Of a DNA stretch of 64,000 bases, positions 1 through 8,589 are shown in pieces. The notes under the pieces were generated by a model. That model did not search any database and was not told where the DNA came from. It was given only the letters and a program-made list of their open reading frames with translations. The DNA is from Pseudomonas sp. GD03944 (GTDB taxonomy: Bacteria > Pseudomonadota > Gammaproteobacteria > Pseudomonadales > Pseudomonadaceae), in contig NZ_JAOCAH010000010.1 of the NCBI RefSeq assembly GCF_029839275.1, forward strand, positions 1 through 64,000, given 5' to 3'. Each line of letters begins with the position of its first letter. Positions within the stretch are counted from its first letter, which is position 1. The position numbers were made by a program, and so were the translations under genes.

Positions 1-194
1 GGCGGAAAAACAGCCTGAGGCACGGGCTTGTCGCCACCAGCCAGGCCTGTGTCAGACGTGGGCCGGACACTTCGATGGAGCCCCAAGGGTTCCCTGGGGA
101 AGCGAGGATCCTGTATCCGGTTTTGCCCATGCAATTCGAAGCCCTTATCAGGCCGATCTAGTAGGCTGATACTCTCTCGTGCCCAGGAGTAGAA

Positions 195-1172
195 ATGAAC
201 AGGGATACACTTGAACGGAATCAGATACCGGTCTACTTCGCTGTCGTAACAGCGGCTGCCGCCGGTGGGCTGATGGCCCCCGCAGCCGCCCAGAATCTGG
301 ATGCCCTGATAACCCCTGCCATTGCGGTGCTGATGTACGCAATGTTTCTGCAGATCCCTTTTCTCGATTTGCGCGCAGGGCTGAGTAACAAGCGCTTCAT
401 GTCGGCTTTGCTAATCGCCAACTTCGTGCTGATTCCTCTGCTGGTGTGGGTCATCACCAGAAGCCTTTCAGATCACCCGGCCCTCCTTGTTGGTGCTCTG
501 TTGGTATTGCTCACTCCCTGTATCGATTATGTGGTGGTCTTCACTCACATCGGCAGAGGAGACGCACGTGCGATTCTGGCGGCAACGCCGGTTCTGTTGC
601 TGCTTCAACTGTCCCTGCTGCCCGCATACCTAGCCTTTATGCTAGGCGGACAATCCGACGTTGTGATTTCCGTGGGACCGTTCGCCGAGGCATTCCTTCT
701 GCTGATCGTTGCCCCGCTCTTTTTAGCCGTAACAACCGCCACGGCCGCCAAACGTTCAAGTGTGATTGCCGGTTGGAACGCCGCCTGGGCATGGCTGCCA
801 GTACCCGCAATGGCCGCAGTCCTGATCGTGGTGGTCGGCTCACAGATTTCTTCGGTGGTGCGCGATATACACCTGCTTGCACCGGTCATTCCGGTATACA
901 TCGGCTTCCTGATTCTGGCACCGCTGATCGGTGCGCTGGTGTCCAGGATGGCCAGGCTGCCTTCCCCGGCGGCCAGGGCGGTCACCTTCAGTTCATCCAC
1001 ACGCAATTCTCTGGTGGTCCTGCCCTTGGCCCTGGCATTGCCCGAGGATATCCGGGGGCTGGCTGCTGCGGCAGTGATTACACAGACGCTGGTCGAGCTG
1101 TTCGGCGAACTGATCTACATTCGTGCGATACCGGCGTTCGTCTGGCGGGATAAACACACTGCTCTCGAGTAG
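195..1172 (+). CDS. BASS/ACR3-like membrane transporter
   Basis: A 325-residue integral membrane protein of the bile acid:sodium symporter superfamily, a group that includes arsenite exporters of the ACR3 type and organic anion carriers. About nine to ten hydrophobic segments run the whole length. A conserved-looking proline-cysteine motif (TPCIDYVVVF) lies near residue 110 and a polar SSSTRNS motif near residue 265, where this superfamily has its re-entrant substrate-binding helices. The start is supported by AGGAG seven bases before ATG. No arsR, arsC or other arsenic gene is visible nearby, so the substrate is open: arsenite is only one possibility. It stands alone to the left of the flagellar locus. 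Confidence 0.75.
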   Translation: MNRDTLERNQIPVYFAVVTAAAAGGLMAPAAAQNLDALITPAIAVLMYAMFLQIPFLDLRAGLSNKRFMSALLIANFVLIPLLVWVITRSLSDHPALLVGALLVLLTPCIDYVVVFTHIGRGDARAILAATPVLLLLQLSLLPAYLAFMLGGQSDVVISVGPFAEAFLLLIVAPLFLAVTTATAAKRSSVIAGWNAAWAWLPVPAMAAVLIVVVGSQISSVVRDIHLLAPVIPVYIGFLILAPLIGALVSRMARLPSPAARAVTFSSSTRNSLVVLPLALALPEDIRGLAAAAVITQTLVELFGELIYIRAIPAFVWRDKHTALE

Positions 1173-1467
1173 CTCTCCCGGCTTCGAACACGCGCTCGAG
1201 CGTGATTGCGAAACGCCCCCGCTGCGTGCCGACCGAACTCAGTCAGCCGGGGCGACTCGCCCAACAGCTCCATGACCGGCACTTGAGCGGCAAGGGCAGC
1301 AGTGCCCGCTCGATCCAGGGTTGGGCGCGGCCCCTTAATTTATCGATCCTCAGGGTCGCCTTATTCCGGATGACCAGGGTGCAGCGCGTGCAGTACACGC
1401 CTGCTGCTTTCATGTCCCCGGGCAGCGCTATCTGCCTTTCCAGGACCAGGAAAAGAAGCCAATCATT

Positions 1468-1809
1468 ATGCGTCAGCACAGCCGCATCACCTTCCGCTCC
1501 ATCTTCCGCATCAAAGTCAGCAAGCGCCCCGAGGATCGCCTGATCGGTTATGTCGGGGACGTGTCGGATAACGGCCTGAGGTTGCTCAGCGATACGCTCA
1601 TGGAGGTCGACAGCATCATGGCGTTGCGCCTGCGGATGCGCGACAAGGAGGGCGAGATGCGTCAGGTGGATATCGAGGCGTTGTGCCTGTGGGCACGGGA
1701 GAACACCCGGACCGGGCACTTCGAAGCGGGATTTGTTCTGCCTGAGCCCTCTGCCGCGTTCACCGACCTGGTGAACGGCATGCGCGCCAAGCGCAAGGTA
1801 CAGGCCTGA
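1468..1809 (+). CDS. PilZ domain protein
   Basis: A 113-residue protein made almost entirely of a PilZ domain, the receptor fold for cyclic di-GMP. Both ligand motifs are visible: RQHSR at the N-terminus (RxxxR) and DVSDNG near residue 31 (D/NxSxxG). There is no YcgR N-terminal domain and no membrane segment. It converges on flhA with 42 bp between the stop codons, so it is not in the flagellar operon but sits at its edge. Single-domain PilZ proteins often couple cyclic di-GMP to motility or exopolysaccharide. A role at this flagellum is inferred from position only. Confidence 0.82.
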   Translation: MRQHSRITFRSIFRIKVSKRPEDRLIGYVGDVSDNGLRLLSDTLMEVDSIMALRLRMRDKEGEMRQVDIEALCLWARENTRTGHFEAGFVLPEPSAAFTDLVNGMRAKRKVQA

Positions 1810-1851
1810 TACCCGCTCAGCCGATCACCCGCGTCGGCTGAACGGGAGCGT

Positions 1852-3948
1852 TCAGCCCAGGGTGCCTAGGATGTTCACCCCGACCCGCTCGGGAATCTCG
1901 TTCTGCGACAGCACGTGCAGCCCCGGGCTGAACACCCGTGCATAGCGCGCCAGCAGCGGGCGCAGCTGCGGAATCACGGTCAGGATTGGCGGATGGCCTT
2001 CCTTGCGCAGCTTCTCCTTCACCACCGGCATGGTGCTTTGCAGCTGATTGAGCAGGCTGGGCTCTACGGGAATGTTGTCCAGGCTTACCGGCCCGGCCTG
2101 CTGAGCGATGCTCAGGGCGCTGAGCAGGGTATTTTCCAGGGCGTTCTCCAGCACGAAGACCGCCACCTCGTTCCGTTCACCGGCGATGCTCGAGACGATG
2201 GTGCGGCGCAGCGCATAGCGCACATCGGAGGCGAGCAGTACCGGGTCCTTGGTGCTCTCGCTGCCTTCCACCAGCGCCGTGGCGATACTGACGATGTCCT
2301 TGAGCGACACCTCTTCCTGCAGCAACTGGCGATAGACCCGGTGCTGCTGGGTGAAGCTCAGCTGTGCCTTCAGGCTTTCGGCCAGCTTGGGAGCCTGTAC
2401 CGACAGGCGCTGCATCAGGTGCTCGACATCGTCGTGCTTGAAGATTTCCGGCAGGTTGGCCCGCACCACCTTGTTCAGGTGGGTGGCTACCACACTGGCG
2501 CAGTCGATGACCTGGTAGCCGAGATTGAGTGCACGGGATTTGTCCGCCGGGAGAATCCACACCACCGGCATCCGGTACGCCGGGTCGGTGCCGAGGATGC
2601 CGTCGATCTCGCCATACAGTTCAGGCGATGGAATCGCCATCAGGCGGTCGGCATGCAGCTCGGCGCCGTCGATGCGCTCACCGTTGATGTAGATGTTGTA
2701 CTGCGAGGCCTTGAGCCGCAGGCTGTCGCGAATCTGCACTTCGGGCAGGAGGAAGCCCAGGGTTTCAGAGAGTGTCTGGCGCACTCCCCGTACCCGCTGC
2801 GCCAGCGGCGCTCCGGCTGCTTCGTTGACCAACCCCACCAGCTTGTAGCCGAGGGAAATCGACAGGCGTTCCACCAGTGGAATATCGTCCCAGGCCAGGT
2901 TCTGTGAGCGGTCCTGTTCCAGTGCCTTGCCCAGGGCCTGCACCTGTTCCAGGCTGGACGCCTCGGTGGGGGATTCGTTGCGTGACACGCGCCAGGCGAT
3001 GAATGCCACCAGCGCGGCGAAGCTGATGAACGCCAGGTGGGGCATGCCGGGCACGATACCCAGAACGAACAGAATGCCTGCCACGGTGTACAGCACCGAG
3101 GGCGAGGCCAGCAGCTGCCGCTGCACCTGATGGGTGATATCGGAGGACTCGTTGATGCGGGTGACGATGATCGCTGCCGCGGTAGACAGCAGCAGCGCCG
3201 GAATCTGTGCCACCAGGCCATCGCCGATGGCGAGCAGGGCATACTGCTGGAAAGCCTGGCCCGCGCTCAGGTCATACACGAACAGGCCGATGGCGAAACC
3301 GCCGAACAGATTGATCAGCAGGATCAGGATGCCGGCGATGGCATCGCCCCGGACGAATTTCGATGCACCGTCCATGGCGCCGTAGAAATCCGCTTCCTTG
3401 GCCACTTCCTCGCGCCGCCTCTTGGCTTCCTCCTGGCTGACCAGGCCGGCGTTGAGGTCGGCGTCGATGGCCATCTGCTTGCCCGGCAGTGCATCCAGGG
3501 TGAAACGCGCGGTCACTTCGGAAATCCGCTCCCCGCCCTTGGTGATCACGATGAAGTTGACGATCATCAGGATCACGAACACCACCAGGCCGACGATGAA
3601 GTTGCCGCCGATCACCACCTCGCCGAACGCCTCGATCACCTTGCCCGCCGCACCGGTGCCAGTGTGACCTTCCAGCAGTACCACCCGGGTCGAGGCCACG
3701 TTCAGACACAGGCGCAACAGCGTCGTGATGAGGATGACCGTGGGAAACAGCGAGAAATCCAGCGGGCTCTTGGCCGAGACGCTGACCAGCAGCACCAGAA
3801 CCGCCATGGCGATGTTGAACGTGAACAGAATGTCCAGCAGCTGCGGGGGCAGCGGCAGGATGATCATCGCCAGGATCGACAGAATGATCAGGGGGATCCC
3901 GATGCGACCGCTGCGAAACGTCGGCATGAGTTGCTGAAGGAAATTCAT
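1852..3948 (-). CDS. flhA: FlhA, flagellar type III export gate protein (lateral-type locus)
   Basis: A 698-residue FHIPEP-family protein forming the nonameric export gate of the flagellar type III secretion apparatus. The N-terminal ~320 residues contain about eight membrane segments with the family signature cytoplasmic loop (around residues 145-210). The C-terminal half is the cytosolic docking platform for chaperone-substrate complexes. It is the last gene of the leftward fliMNPQRflhBA operon and starts 2 bp after the flhB stop. Length is normal for the family. There is no flhF or flhG downstream, unlike polar Pseudomonas clusters, which supports a lateral or secondary system. Confidence 0.95.
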   Translation of the reverse strand: MNFLQQLMPTFRSGRIGIPLIILSILAMIILPLPPQLLDILFTFNIAMAVLVLLVSVSAKSPLDFSLFPTVILITTLLRLCLNVASTRVVLLEGHTGTGAAGKVIEAFGEVVIGGNFIVGLVVFVILMIVNFIVITKGGERISEVTARFTLDALPGKQMAIDADLNAGLVSQEEAKRRREEVAKEADFYGAMDGASKFVRGDAIAGILILLINLFGGFAIGLFVYDLSAGQAFQQYALLAIGDGLVAQIPALLLSTAAAIIVTRINESSDITHQVQRQLLASPSVLYTVAGILFVLGIVPGMPHLAFISFAALVAFIAWRVSRNESPTEASSLEQVQALGKALEQDRSQNLAWDDIPLVERLSISLGYKLVGLVNEAAGAPLAQRVRGVRQTLSETLGFLLPEVQIRDSLRLKASQYNIYINGERIDGAELHADRLMAIPSPELYGEIDGILGTDPAYRMPVVWILPADKSRALNLGYQVIDCASVVATHLNKVVRANLPEIFKHDDVEHLMQRLSVQAPKLAESLKAQLSFTQQHRVYRQLLQEEVSLKDIVSIATALVEGSESTKDPVLLASDVRYALRRTIVSSIAGERNEVAVFVLENALENTLLSALSIAQQAGPVSLDNIPVEPSLLNQLQSTMPVVKEKLRKEGHPPILTVIPQLRPLLARYARVFSPGLHVLSQNEIPERVGVNILGTLG

Positions 3949-3950
3949 GT

Positions 3951-5087
3951 TTAAGCCCTGTTCGCCATGCTGTCTGGAATGTTGAGGTTGCTTGGGAGTT
4001 GCGGTTTGCCCCGGCGCCCCTGTCGATAGGCGCGCAGCTGCAGGATGTAGGTCAGTACGTGGGCCACGGCGGTGTACAGCGGCGCCGGTATCTGCTGGTT
4101 GACCTGGGTGGTGTAGTAGATGGCCCGGGCCAGCGGTGGCATCTCGATGACTTCCAGCTGATGGGCGCCAGCCATCTTGCGGATGTACAGCGCCGTCTCA
4201 TCCACGCCTCTGGCCAGCACGAACGGCGCCTGGGCCTTCTTCGGGTCGTACTTGAGCGCCACGGCGAAGTGCGTCGGGTTGACGATCACCACGTCGGCGT
4301 TCTTGATCACCCGGTTGATCTGGCGTTGCAGCATCTGCCGCTGCAGCTGCTTGATCCGCGCCTTTACCTCCGGCCGCCCCTCCTGGTTCTTGTGCTCTTC
4401 CTTGCGCTCCTGCTTGGTCATGCGCATTTTTTTCAGGAAGAAGAACTTCTGCAGCGGGATATCGATGAAGGCGAACAGCACGAACACCAGCAGCAGCGTC
4501 AGGGTCATGTTGAAGGTCAGCGACAGGGCGCTGCCGATGGCCGTGAGCAGGTCGCTGCGCTGCAGGGCCATCAACCGCGGGAAGGCATCGATGATCAGCA
4601 TCCACGCCACGATCAGCAGCACCACAATCTTCAGCATCGACTTCGCCAGCTCGCTCCAGCTCTGTGCCGAGACGATCCGCGCCAGGCCGGTCAGCGGGTT
4701 GAGCTTGCTGAACTTGGGGTAGAAATTCTTCGCCGCGAACACCCAGCCACCCGGCACCAGGGACAGCGCCACCACCAGCAGCGGCGTTACCAACAGCGGC
4801 AACAGCAGGATGATGAACAGCACCAGGTTGTGGGTGATGATCAGCGTGAGGTCGTCCAGGCCGATCTCGCTGGCGTGGAAGTTCAGGTACGACAGGCGAA
4901 AGCTTTCCTGCAGCGTCTCGTAGTACAGCACCACGCTGAACTTGAGCACGAACAGCGTGGCCAGCAGCGAGATGGTGGTGGCCAGGTCCTTGGAGCGCGC
5001 GACCTGCCCGTCATCCTTGCTCTTCTTGAGCTTCTGCTGGGACGCCTCCTCTGTCTTTTCCTGGGAGCTGGCGTTCTGCTCAGACAT
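3951..5087 (-). CDS. flhB: FlhB, flagellar export switch protein
   Basis: A 378-residue export apparatus protein that switches substrate specificity from rod/hook to filament proteins after hook completion, together with FliK. There are four membrane segments (roughly residues 36-55, 85-110, 150-168 and 190-212) and a basic linker. The autocleavage motif NPTH is at residues 270-273 and is intact. The C-terminal cytoplasmic domain is complete. The gene overlaps fliR by 8 bp and precedes flhA by 2 bp, so translational coupling is likely. Confidence 0.95.
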   Translation of the reverse strand: MSEQNASSQEKTEEASQQKLKKSKDDGQVARSKDLATTISLLATLFVLKFSVVLYYETLQESFRLSYLNFHASEIGLDDLTLIITHNLVLFIILLLPLLVTPLLVVALSLVPGGWVFAAKNFYPKFSKLNPLTGLARIVSAQSWSELAKSMLKIVVLLIVAWMLIIDAFPRLMALQRSDLLTAIGSALSLTFNMTLTLLLVFVLFAFIDIPLQKFFFLKKMRMTKQERKEEHKNQEGRPEVKARIKQLQRQMLQRQINRVIKNADVVIVNPTHFAVALKYDPKKAQAPFVLARGVDETALYIRKMAGAHQLEVIEMPPLARAIYYTTQVNQQIPAPLYTAVAHVLTYILQLRAYRQGRRGKPQLPSNLNIPDSMANRA

Positions 5088-5880
5088 CGGCGCCCTCCTG
5101 CAGGATCGTGCCGATGTTGTGCAGCAGCTCCCGGGTCAGGTGCAGGTAGTTTTCCGGCAGGTTGGGCATGGTCAGGTACATGCACAGCAGCCCCACCAGA
5201 ATGGTGATGGGAAAGCCCAGGGAGAACAGGTTCATCGCCGGCGAAATGCGGTTCAGCAGGCCGAAGCAGAACTGCACCAGGGTCATGCAGAACACCACCG
5301 GCAGGGTGATCAGCACCGCGGCGGAGAACACCCAGGCGATCGCCTGCAGGAAGCGCTCGAAACCCAGGTACTGTAGGCCGCTGCCCACCGGCCAGTAGAT
5401 GAAGCTCTGGTACACCACGCTGACGGTCAGCAGGTGGCCGTCGATGGCCAGGAACAGGAACACCAGCAGGATGAAGTACAGCTGGTAGACGATGGAGGAC
5501 GACGACACGCCGTTCATGGGGTCGTTGTAGCGCGCCATGCTCATGCCCATCTGCGTGGAGATCACTTCCCCGACCAGCATGAAGATGGTGAACACCAGTT
5601 GCAGGGTCAGCCCCAGCAGGATGCCGAACAGCACCTGCTCCAGCGTGGTCAGCAGGCCCTTCAGCGACAGCGGCTCGATCTGCGGCGGCTCGGGCAGCGA
5701 GGCGCCCAGGGCGATGGTCAGCGCCAGGGCCAGCAGCACGCGCACCCGGATCGACAGCGCCTTGTGGTTGAACAGCGGCGCCATGCTGAACAGGGCCAGG
5801 ATGCGGCAGAACGGCCACCAGTAAGCGAGCATCGCGTTCAGGTACTGGCTGGCCTGCAGCAGGGGTTCGCTCGCTTGCAT
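5080..5880 (-). CDS. fliR: FliR, flagellar export gate protein
   Basis: A 266-residue polytopic membrane protein of the FliPQR export gate. The chosen ATG (MQASEPLL) begins 5 bp after the fliQ stop. A longer reading frame exists upstream but overlaps fliQ and has shadow-like composition. It has six predicted hydrophobic segments and the family's conserved central region (QMGMSMARYNDP around residue 105). Its 3' end overlaps flhB. Confidence 0.93.
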   Translation of the reverse strand: MQASEPLLQASQYLNAMLAYWWPFCRILALFSMAPLFNHKALSIRVRVLLALALTIALGASLPEPPQIEPLSLKGLLTTLEQVLFGILLGLTLQLVFTIFMLVGEVISTQMGMSMARYNDPMNGVSSSSIVYQLYFILLVFLFLAIDGHLLTVSVVYQSFIYWPVGSGLQYLGFERFLQAIAWVFSAAVLITLPVVFCMTLVQFCFGLLNRISPAMNLFSLGFPITILVGLLCMYLTMPNLPENYLHLTRELLHNIGTILQEGADV

Positions 5881-5885
5881 GCGCG

Positions 5886-6158
5886 TCAGCCGACCAGATG
5901 GCCAGCCTGCTTGAAGGTTTCGATGAACAGGTCGCTCAGGGTGCGCAGGATCCAGTGCCCGGCGAACATCAGCATCGCCAGGGTGATCAGCAGGCGCGGC
6001 AGGAAGCTGAGCATCTGTTCGTTGATCTGCGTGGCCGCCTGGAAAATGCTCACCAGCAGGCCGCCGATCAGGCTGGGCACGATCAGCACGCACACCACCA
6101 GGCCGGTGATATAGACCGCGTTGGAAACGATGGTGACGGCGACTTCCGGAGTGAGCAT
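5886..6158 (-). CDS. fliQ: FliQ, flagellar export gate protein
   Basis: A 90-residue protein with two membrane hairpin helices, the normal size for FliQ. The start used is the ATG of MLTPEVAVT, which matches the family N-terminus. The longer frame upstream adds 22 residues of fliP-overlapping sequence and is rejected. It lies 13 bp after fliP and 5 bp before fliR, giving the standard fliP-fliQ-fliR order. Confidence 0.93.
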   Translation of the reverse strand: MLTPEVAVTIVSNAVYITGLVVCVLIVPSLIGGLLVSIFQAATQINEQMLSFLPRLLITLAMLMFAGHWILRTLSDLFIETFKQAGHLVG

Positions 6159-6171
6159 GCGCGGGGCCTCG

Positions 6172-6927
6172 CTAGAACGGCTGGATACTGGTGGTGAGGG
6201 TGCCGACCAGCAGCGTCCAGCCATCGACCAGGACGAAGATCATCAGCTTGAAGGGCAGCGAGATCATCATCGGCGAGAGCATCATCATGCCCATCGCCAT
6301 CAACACGCTGGCCACCACCAGGTCGATCACCAGGAACGGCACGAAGATCATGAACCCCAGCTGGAACGCGGTTTTCAGCTCGCTGAGCACGAACGCCGGC
6401 AGCAGCAGGGAGAAGTCCAGCTCGGCCAGGTCACTGGGCATTTCCTCGCCCGCCAGCGCCACCATGGTTTCCAGCGAGCTGACGTTGGTCTGCGACAGCA
6501 TGAAGCGGCTGATGGTGGTCTTGGCCGCGCCGAGGCCCTGTTCCAGGCTGATCTGGTCGGCCTCGAACGGCACATAGGCCTCGGTGTAGATCTCCTGCCA
6601 GACCGGGCGCATGACCAGCAGCGTCAGGCACAGCGCCACGCCGATCAGCACCGGGTTCGGCGGGCTCTGCTGCAGGCCGATGGCCTGGCGCAGGATGGCC
6701 AGCACGATGATGAAGCGGGTGAAGCAGGTCATCATCATCAACATCGCCGGCAGGAAGCCGAGCAGCGTCATGATCAGCAGGATCTGCAGCTTGACGCTCA
6801 GCTCCTGGCCGTTCTCGGTGTCGTTCAGGCTGAGCAGTGAAATCTCGCCCCCCGCCGCCTGCGCCAGCATCGGCGACGTCAGGCCGCCGAGCAGCAGACC
6901 CCAGGCGAACAGCCGCCGCATCTTCAT
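6172..6927 (-). CDS. fliP: FliP, flagellar export gate protein
   Basis: A 251-residue core gate protein, pentameric within the FliP5Q4R1 complex. A cleavable signal peptide ends near residue 25 (LAQAA). Four membrane segments and the conserved MMTCFTRFIIV region follow near residues 65-75. Its ATG overlaps the fliN stop as ATGA. The fliN-fliP junction leaves no room for fliO, which normally sits here. Confidence 0.95.
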   Translation of the reverse strand: MKMRRLFAWGLLLGGLTSPMLAQAAGGEISLLSLNDTENGQELSVKLQILLIMTLLGFLPAMLMMMTCFTRFIIVLAILRQAIGLQQSPPNPVLIGVALCLTLLVMRPVWQEIYTEAYVPFEADQISLEQGLGAAKTTISRFMLSQTNVSSLETMVALAGEEMPSDLAELDFSLLLPAFVLSELKTAFQLGFMIFVPFLVIDLVVASVLMAMGMMMLSPMMISLPFKLMIFVLVDGWTLLVGTLTTSIQPF

Positions 6928-7295
6928 GCCGTCAGGTCGTTCAGGCTGGCGCCGCTGAGCTCGACGATGCGCAGGCCGTAGTTGCCGTTCATCACCACCA
7001 CTTCGGCCTTGGCGAACAGCGCGCCGTTGACCTTCACGTCCAGCGGCTCGCCGGCCAGCTTGTCGAGGACGATCACGCTGCTGGCGTCGACGTCCATCAG
7101 CTCCTTCAGGGAGATCTCGGTGGAGGCAACTTCCAGGGTGACGTTGACCGGAATCTTGCCGAAGAAGCTCAGGTCCTGCTGGGGCAGCTGGGGCGGGCTT
7201 TCCACGGCGGCCTGCTCGTTGCCGATCGCCGGCAGGCCGAGGTCGCTGTCGTTGATTAGGCTGTCGAATTCGTTATCGGAAAGGGGGCCGTTCAT
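6924..7295 (-). CDS. fliN: FliN, flagellar switch C-ring protein with a FliM-like N-terminal peptide
   Basis: A 123-residue switch protein with a C-terminal SpoA domain (about residues 50-118, ending near GNYGLRIVEL) that forms the lower C-ring. The first residues include LSDNEFDSLIND, which resembles the CheY-phosphate-binding peptide found at the start of FliM in other systems (LSQxEIDALL). That peptide is absent from the FliM encoded next door. Overlaps of 4 bp on both sides (fliM and fliP) indicate tight coupling. Confidence 0.93.
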   Translation of the reverse strand: MNGPLSDNEFDSLINDSDLGLPAIGNEQAAVESPPQLPQQDLSFFGKIPVNVTLEVASTEISLKELMDVDASSVIVLDKLAGEPLDVKVNGALFAKAEVVVMNGNYGLRIVELSGASLNDLTA

Positions 7296-8131
7296 GGGGT
7301 TTTCACGCTCTCAAGAGAAGTCAGAAATAAGGAGCCGTCTTCTTCGAAAAGGGCACCGCGGAACAGCTTCTGCTGGTTGATCTGCACGTCGCAGCGCTCC
7401 AGCAGGCGGACCATCAGGATGTCGCCCAGGCGCAGGTCGAGCACCTGCGACAGCGGCATCTGCAGGGCGGCGATCACGCAGTCCAGGTGCACCGGCAGGT
7501 GCTTGATCTGCTCGATAGGGTTGCCACTGAGTTGCCCGCTGCTGGGGCTGGTCAGGCGGCTGGTCAGCTCGTCGACCAGCTGGGTATCCAGGTAGATGAA
7601 GATCGACGACTGGGTGGCGGTCATGTGGCTGCTGTAGCGGAACTCGGCCACGTACTCCCACACCGTTTCCACGTAGGCGTTTTCATAGGGGGTCAGCTCG
7701 CCAAAGGTGGCGCCGGCGAGAATCGAGCGGGCGAAGATCTGCGCGATGTCCACACCCAGGCGGCTGCGCATGCGCTGCTCGGAGGTACTGATCGGCGGGG
7801 TGTCGTGACTCGGCAGCGATGTGCCGCCGTAATAGCACTCCAGGGCTTCGGTCAGCAGCGGGCGATCAATACTGAAACCCACTTTGCCCAGGGGGGACCG
7901 GTATATGCACTCGGCAGCTTCTGCGCGCTGTTCGTGCACCACCACATTATTCAGTTCGAGGTTGATCCGGTAATTACGAAGGAAGTAGTCACTGATAATC
8001 CGCGGGTGTTTGCTCGACAACTCCCGGATATACAGCGGAATCTTGTGATAGTGCCTGCCCAACTTCTGCGGCTTTAACCGGGTCAGACTTTCGGCGGGCA
8101 CGCCATGGTGGACTTTTGCATTGCCAGTCAT
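7292..8131 (-). CDS. fliM: FliM, flagellar switch protein, short divergent form
   Basis: A 279-residue C-ring protein, shorter than the usual ~320-330. It has a divergent CheC-like middle domain and a C-terminal SpoA domain (VLDLRLGDIL around residue 235). The N-terminal ~25 residues contain no EIDALL-type CheY-binding motif. The family's usual long N-terminal extension is missing. It is the first gene of the leftward operon, divergent from the lafK-type regulator across 458 bp. Identity rests on the SpoA domain plus order directly before fliN. Confidence 0.88.
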   Translation of the reverse strand: MTGNAKVHHGVPAESLTRLKPQKLGRHYHKIPLYIRELSSKHPRIISDYFLRNYRINLELNNVVVHEQRAEAAECIYRSPLGKVGFSIDRPLLTEALECYYGGTSLPSHDTPPISTSEQRMRSRLGVDIAQIFARSILAGATFGELTPYENAYVETVWEYVAEFRYSSHMTATQSSIFIYLDTQLVDELTSRLTSPSSGQLSGNPIEQIKHLPVHLDCVIAALQMPLSQVLDLRLGDILMVRLLERCDVQINQQKLFRGALFEEDGSLFLTSLESVKTP

Positions 8132-8589
8132 GTTGTGAGCTGTCTTCCTGGAAATTAATGCAGGACGTTCTCTGGCCCGCCAGGCGGTCGTGATAGAAAA
8201 CAGTGTCTATGGACTGGAGGGGCTGCCTGATTGGCGGCGACAACGGCCCAAGCCGCACAGTGCCTGCGATAGAGGCCTGTGTAGATGAGGGGCGAGTCTA
8301 GGGAGGGCGGGGCTGAAAATTAAATCAATAGATATCAAATGCTGTTTTTGATAAGCCTTGGCGGCGCTTGATTTAAATTTACGCTAAGTGATTCGGGCTT
8401 TTTTTGTGCACTTGTTAACGTTCGCGACGTGACCCCGATCTGTCGGTCTGGCGATACAGCAATTGCCTGAGACAGGTGCTTATTAGAGACGACCGAATGC
8501 AGAAGTTCCTTAACTGACGTCACAAAAATGTAATGACGTTTTTTCTGCACGGCGCGGCCGCCGGCCATTAAATAAACAGGTGCTTTACA
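8132..8589. promoter_or_regulatory. Divergent regulatory region between fliM and lafK
   Basis: This 458-bp gap has no credible gene. It contains an A+T-rich stretch (about 8,310-8,410) unlike the surrounding GC-rich DNA, a plausible site for activator binding and promoter opening. On the + strand, GGGCTTTTTTTGTGCA at 8,395-8,410 has the GG-N10-GC spacing of a sigma-54 promoter for lafK, but its sequence match is only partial. I found no GG-N10-GC element on the minus strand for fliM, so that operon's promoter is unassigned. Confidence 0.45.
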
